Shown here piece by piece: positions 62,642-64,000 of a stretch of DNA of 64,000 nt. Numbering within the stretch: position 1 is the first letter of the stretch; each line of letters begins with the position of its first letter. A program made the position numbers and the translations under genes. The stretch comes from Clostridia bacterium (GTDB lineage: Bacteria > Bacillota > Clostridia > Christensenellales > CAG-138): positions 1 to 64,000 of the forward strand of contig JAFQXA010000017.1 in assembly GCA_017407205.1 (NCBI GenBank), read 5' to 3'. The notes under the pieces were generated by a model that was not told where the DNA came from, made no database searches, and saw only the letters and a list, made by a program, of their open reading frames with translations.

Positions 62642-63454
62642 TTATCCGTTTTTCTGCATTATTTTCAGCCAATAAGTGCTTCCGTCGCTTGCTCTTATGA
62701 ACCTTTGATAGCCGTTTTTCCTCATTCTCGGCGTCAATGACCTGTATCCGCCCCTGACTGCCCATATTGCAAACTGTCCGTTATCGGTTTCGTATTTCCC
62801 CTCAAGAAAAGCCCTTCCCGTTCTCGGACATATCCTTCTTTGAAAGCTCGCATTCGGAAATTCTTCAGGGAACGGATTGAAGCTTTCTTCTGCTGCTTCC
62901 TCTGTCGCCTGCTTCGTTTCTTCCTTATTACTGTCTGCACCGAAGTTCGCCTGTTCAAGAAACGAAAAGAGCTCCCTCGCCCTGTTTATTATTTCCTGTA
63001 TTGCCTGTGACTGATATTCAGCTTCCGCCTGATTTTCCGTTTCAGTTTCGCTTTCCGGTTCTGTTTCGGTTTCGCTCTCGGTTTTATTGTCGGTCTCCGC
63101 TTCGCTTTCAGTTTCCTTTTGCTCCGCACACTCTTTTAACTTTTCCTCACTTTCGCGGTTCAAAATCATGCTTTTTATGCGTTCGCGCGTGCGTTTGTCC
63201 CCCTTGAGCCCACTTTCTGCCGCTATAGCCCCATCTATGACAAGGAAGACCGAGTCAAACCGAATCTCGCCCGAAACGGTCACTCTGTTTTTGTCCCAAA
63301 GAGGCAAGCGAAAAAGGGAGTCACCCACAACATACAGTACAGCGTGCCTTGCATTAAAGGAATCCGGCAGCTCAAAAACCGTACTTTTGCCCATGCTGTT
63401 CATATAAAGTGTATAATTTTTCTTTTTCCCATAAAGCGGTATTATTCTCTTCAT
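62642..63454 (-). CDS. Low-complexity acidic protein, unknown function
   Basis: 270 residues. N-terminal domain of about 85 residues (MKRIIPLYGKKKNYTLYMNS; VSGEIRFDSVFLVIDGAIAAE), a 50-residue Glu/Thr/Ser repeat stretch (ETESEAETDNKTESETETEPESE, split as several ETE units), then a C-terminal domain of about 60 residues (RRICPRTGRAFLEGKYET, QFAIWAVRGGYRSLTPRMRKNGY). The ends look globular; the middle is disordered. No family recognised. GGAGG precedes the ATG, and a TAATAT-GT-ATATTA palindrome lies just upstream. Confidence 0.72.
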   Translation of the reverse strand: MKRIIPLYGKKKNYTLYMNSMGKSTVFELPDSFNARHAVLYVVGDSLFRLPLWDKNRVTVSGEIRFDSVFLVIDGAIAAESGLKGDKRTRERIKSMILNRESEEKLKECAEQKETESEAETDNKTESETETEPESETETENQAEAEYQSQAIQEIINRARELFSFLEQANFGADSNKEETKQATEEAAEESFNPFPEEFPNASFQRRICPRTGRAFLEGKYETDNGQFAIWAVRGGYRSLTPRMRKNGYQRFIRASDGSTYWLKIMQKNG

Positions 63455-63508
63455 AAAAATTCCTCCGTAATATGTATATTACATAATAAGGAGGAAATGT
63501 TACCGTTA

Positions 63509-64000
63509 TTACATATAAAACCTGCGTTCCTTGCTTTCGCCATGCTTTATCGGTACCCATTCTGTTTTCTTTCCAAAAACTGCCGAAACTGCAATCGGCA
63601 TATATGTTGCCATATAAAAAGGGAACAAAAGCAAATATGCAAGCTTTTTTGAAAAGCTCATCGGTATGCGCTTATGGCAGGCAAGAACAGGCACTACTGC
63701 CATCATTAAAAATGCAACGTACAAGCCGAGAACAAAAGCAAGTGCAATTATTAAAGCTTCCGAAACGCTTGCCGCCCTTATCATCGAATAAAAGCAGTTC
63801 GCAGCGCCGACAATAAACGCTATTGCTGTCATATGCGCTGCTGCGGCTAAACTTACGAGCAAGTCATAGCAGGCAAAGCGGTTGCCCTTGTTCTTGAATA
63901 TACCGCGAAGAAGCGGTTTCCAATAGTGTGATATTACCTGTGCAGTGCCCTTGAGCCAACGCTTTCTCTGCTTCCAAGACTGCAAAAAAGTATTTGGCTG
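63509..64000 (-). CDS. Glycosyltransferase family 2 C-terminus (cut by window edge)
   Basis: Only the last 163 residues are in the window; the frame stays open to base 64000, so the gene continues beyond it. The QRKRW motif of processive GT2 enzymes (cellulose, hyaluronan and poly-N-acetylglucosamine synthases) is followed by a long membrane region (LLVSLAAAAHMTAIAFIVGA; LIIALAFVLGLYVAFLMMAVVPVLA; LAYLLLFPFYMATYMPIAVSAVFG) and a basic end. It probably makes a surface polysaccharide. Confidence 0.75.
   Translation of the reverse strand, partial: QPNTFLQSWKQRKRWLKGTAQVISHYWKPLLRGIFKNKGNRFACYDLLVSLAAAAHMTAIAFIVGAANCFYSMIRAASVSEALIIALAFVLGLYVAFLMMAVVPVLACHKRIPMSFSKKLAYLLLFPFYMATYMPIAVSAVFGKKTEWVPIKHGESKERRFYM

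Overview
The window looks like a chromosome fragment of an uncultured, low-to-moderate GC, Gram-positive Clostridia-type bacterium. Supporting signs are the sporulation pair yabP-yabQ next to divIC, a perfect HrcA/CIRCE operator, sortases, undecaprenyl-pyrophosphate phosphatase, many lipoproteins with lipoboxes, strong GGAGG ribosome binding sites and Clostridia-style RadC, YhaM, PepV and DUF1846 proteins. No species can be named from sequence alone. No rRNA, tRNA, CRISPR array, transposase or integrase was recognised.

Layout. 1-2.7 kb: XRE regulator divergent from a Fic protein, radC, and a MarR remnant. 2.7-18 kb, almost all on the minus strand: a MacAB-like exporter, the TrkHA potassium system, YdcF, DUF362, BioY, a very large FtsX-type ABC permease with its charged-tail ATPase, and an acyl carrier protein plus AMP-forming acyl ligase. 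18-30 kb: mgtE behind a structured leader that encodes a 15-residue Asp/Pro-rich peptide, threonine deaminase, a second Fic protein, yabP-yabQ-divIC, rho, rpmE, feoAB and small proteins. 30-35 kb: CIRCE-controlled clpB and two CNNM/CorC-type membrane proteins. 35.2-35.7 kb: a tandem repeat with conserved hairpins. 35.7-49 kb: serS-argS, two tandem sortases with apparently leaderless promoters, dinB, a tyrosine phosphatase, pepV, uppP, DUF1846 and yhaM. 49.3-53.6 kb: an isolated phage DNA-packaging block (SOS-box-controlled sigma-like regulator, large terminase, P22-type portal, two tiny genes). 53.6-59 kb: a secreted repeat-domain membrane protein, yigZ, tyrS and an NAD synthetase whose glutaminase site is degenerate. 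59-60.2 kb: a SLOG/DUF1273 protein divergent from a small XRE regulator with three matching operators, then an array of mini-hairpins. 60.2-62.5 kb: rpmG-secE-nusG-rplK-rplA with two L1-type leader sites. The right edge cuts a family-2 glycosyltransferase.

How genes work together: three cation systems (Trk for potassium, MgtE plus CNNM proteins for magnesium, FeoAB for iron) sit within 30 kb. Two exporter sets (MacAB-like and FtsX-like) probably act at the envelope, as do the sortases and lipoproteins. Translation genes (argS, serS, tyrS, rpmE, rpmG, rplK, rplA) and transcription factors (rho, nusG) make up the housekeeping background.

The observations most worth following are the MgtL-like leader peptide and shielded ribosome binding site before mgtE, the hairpin-swapping tandem repeat at 35.2 kb, the SLOG/XRE locus with spaced operators, and the solitary SOS-linked packaging block.
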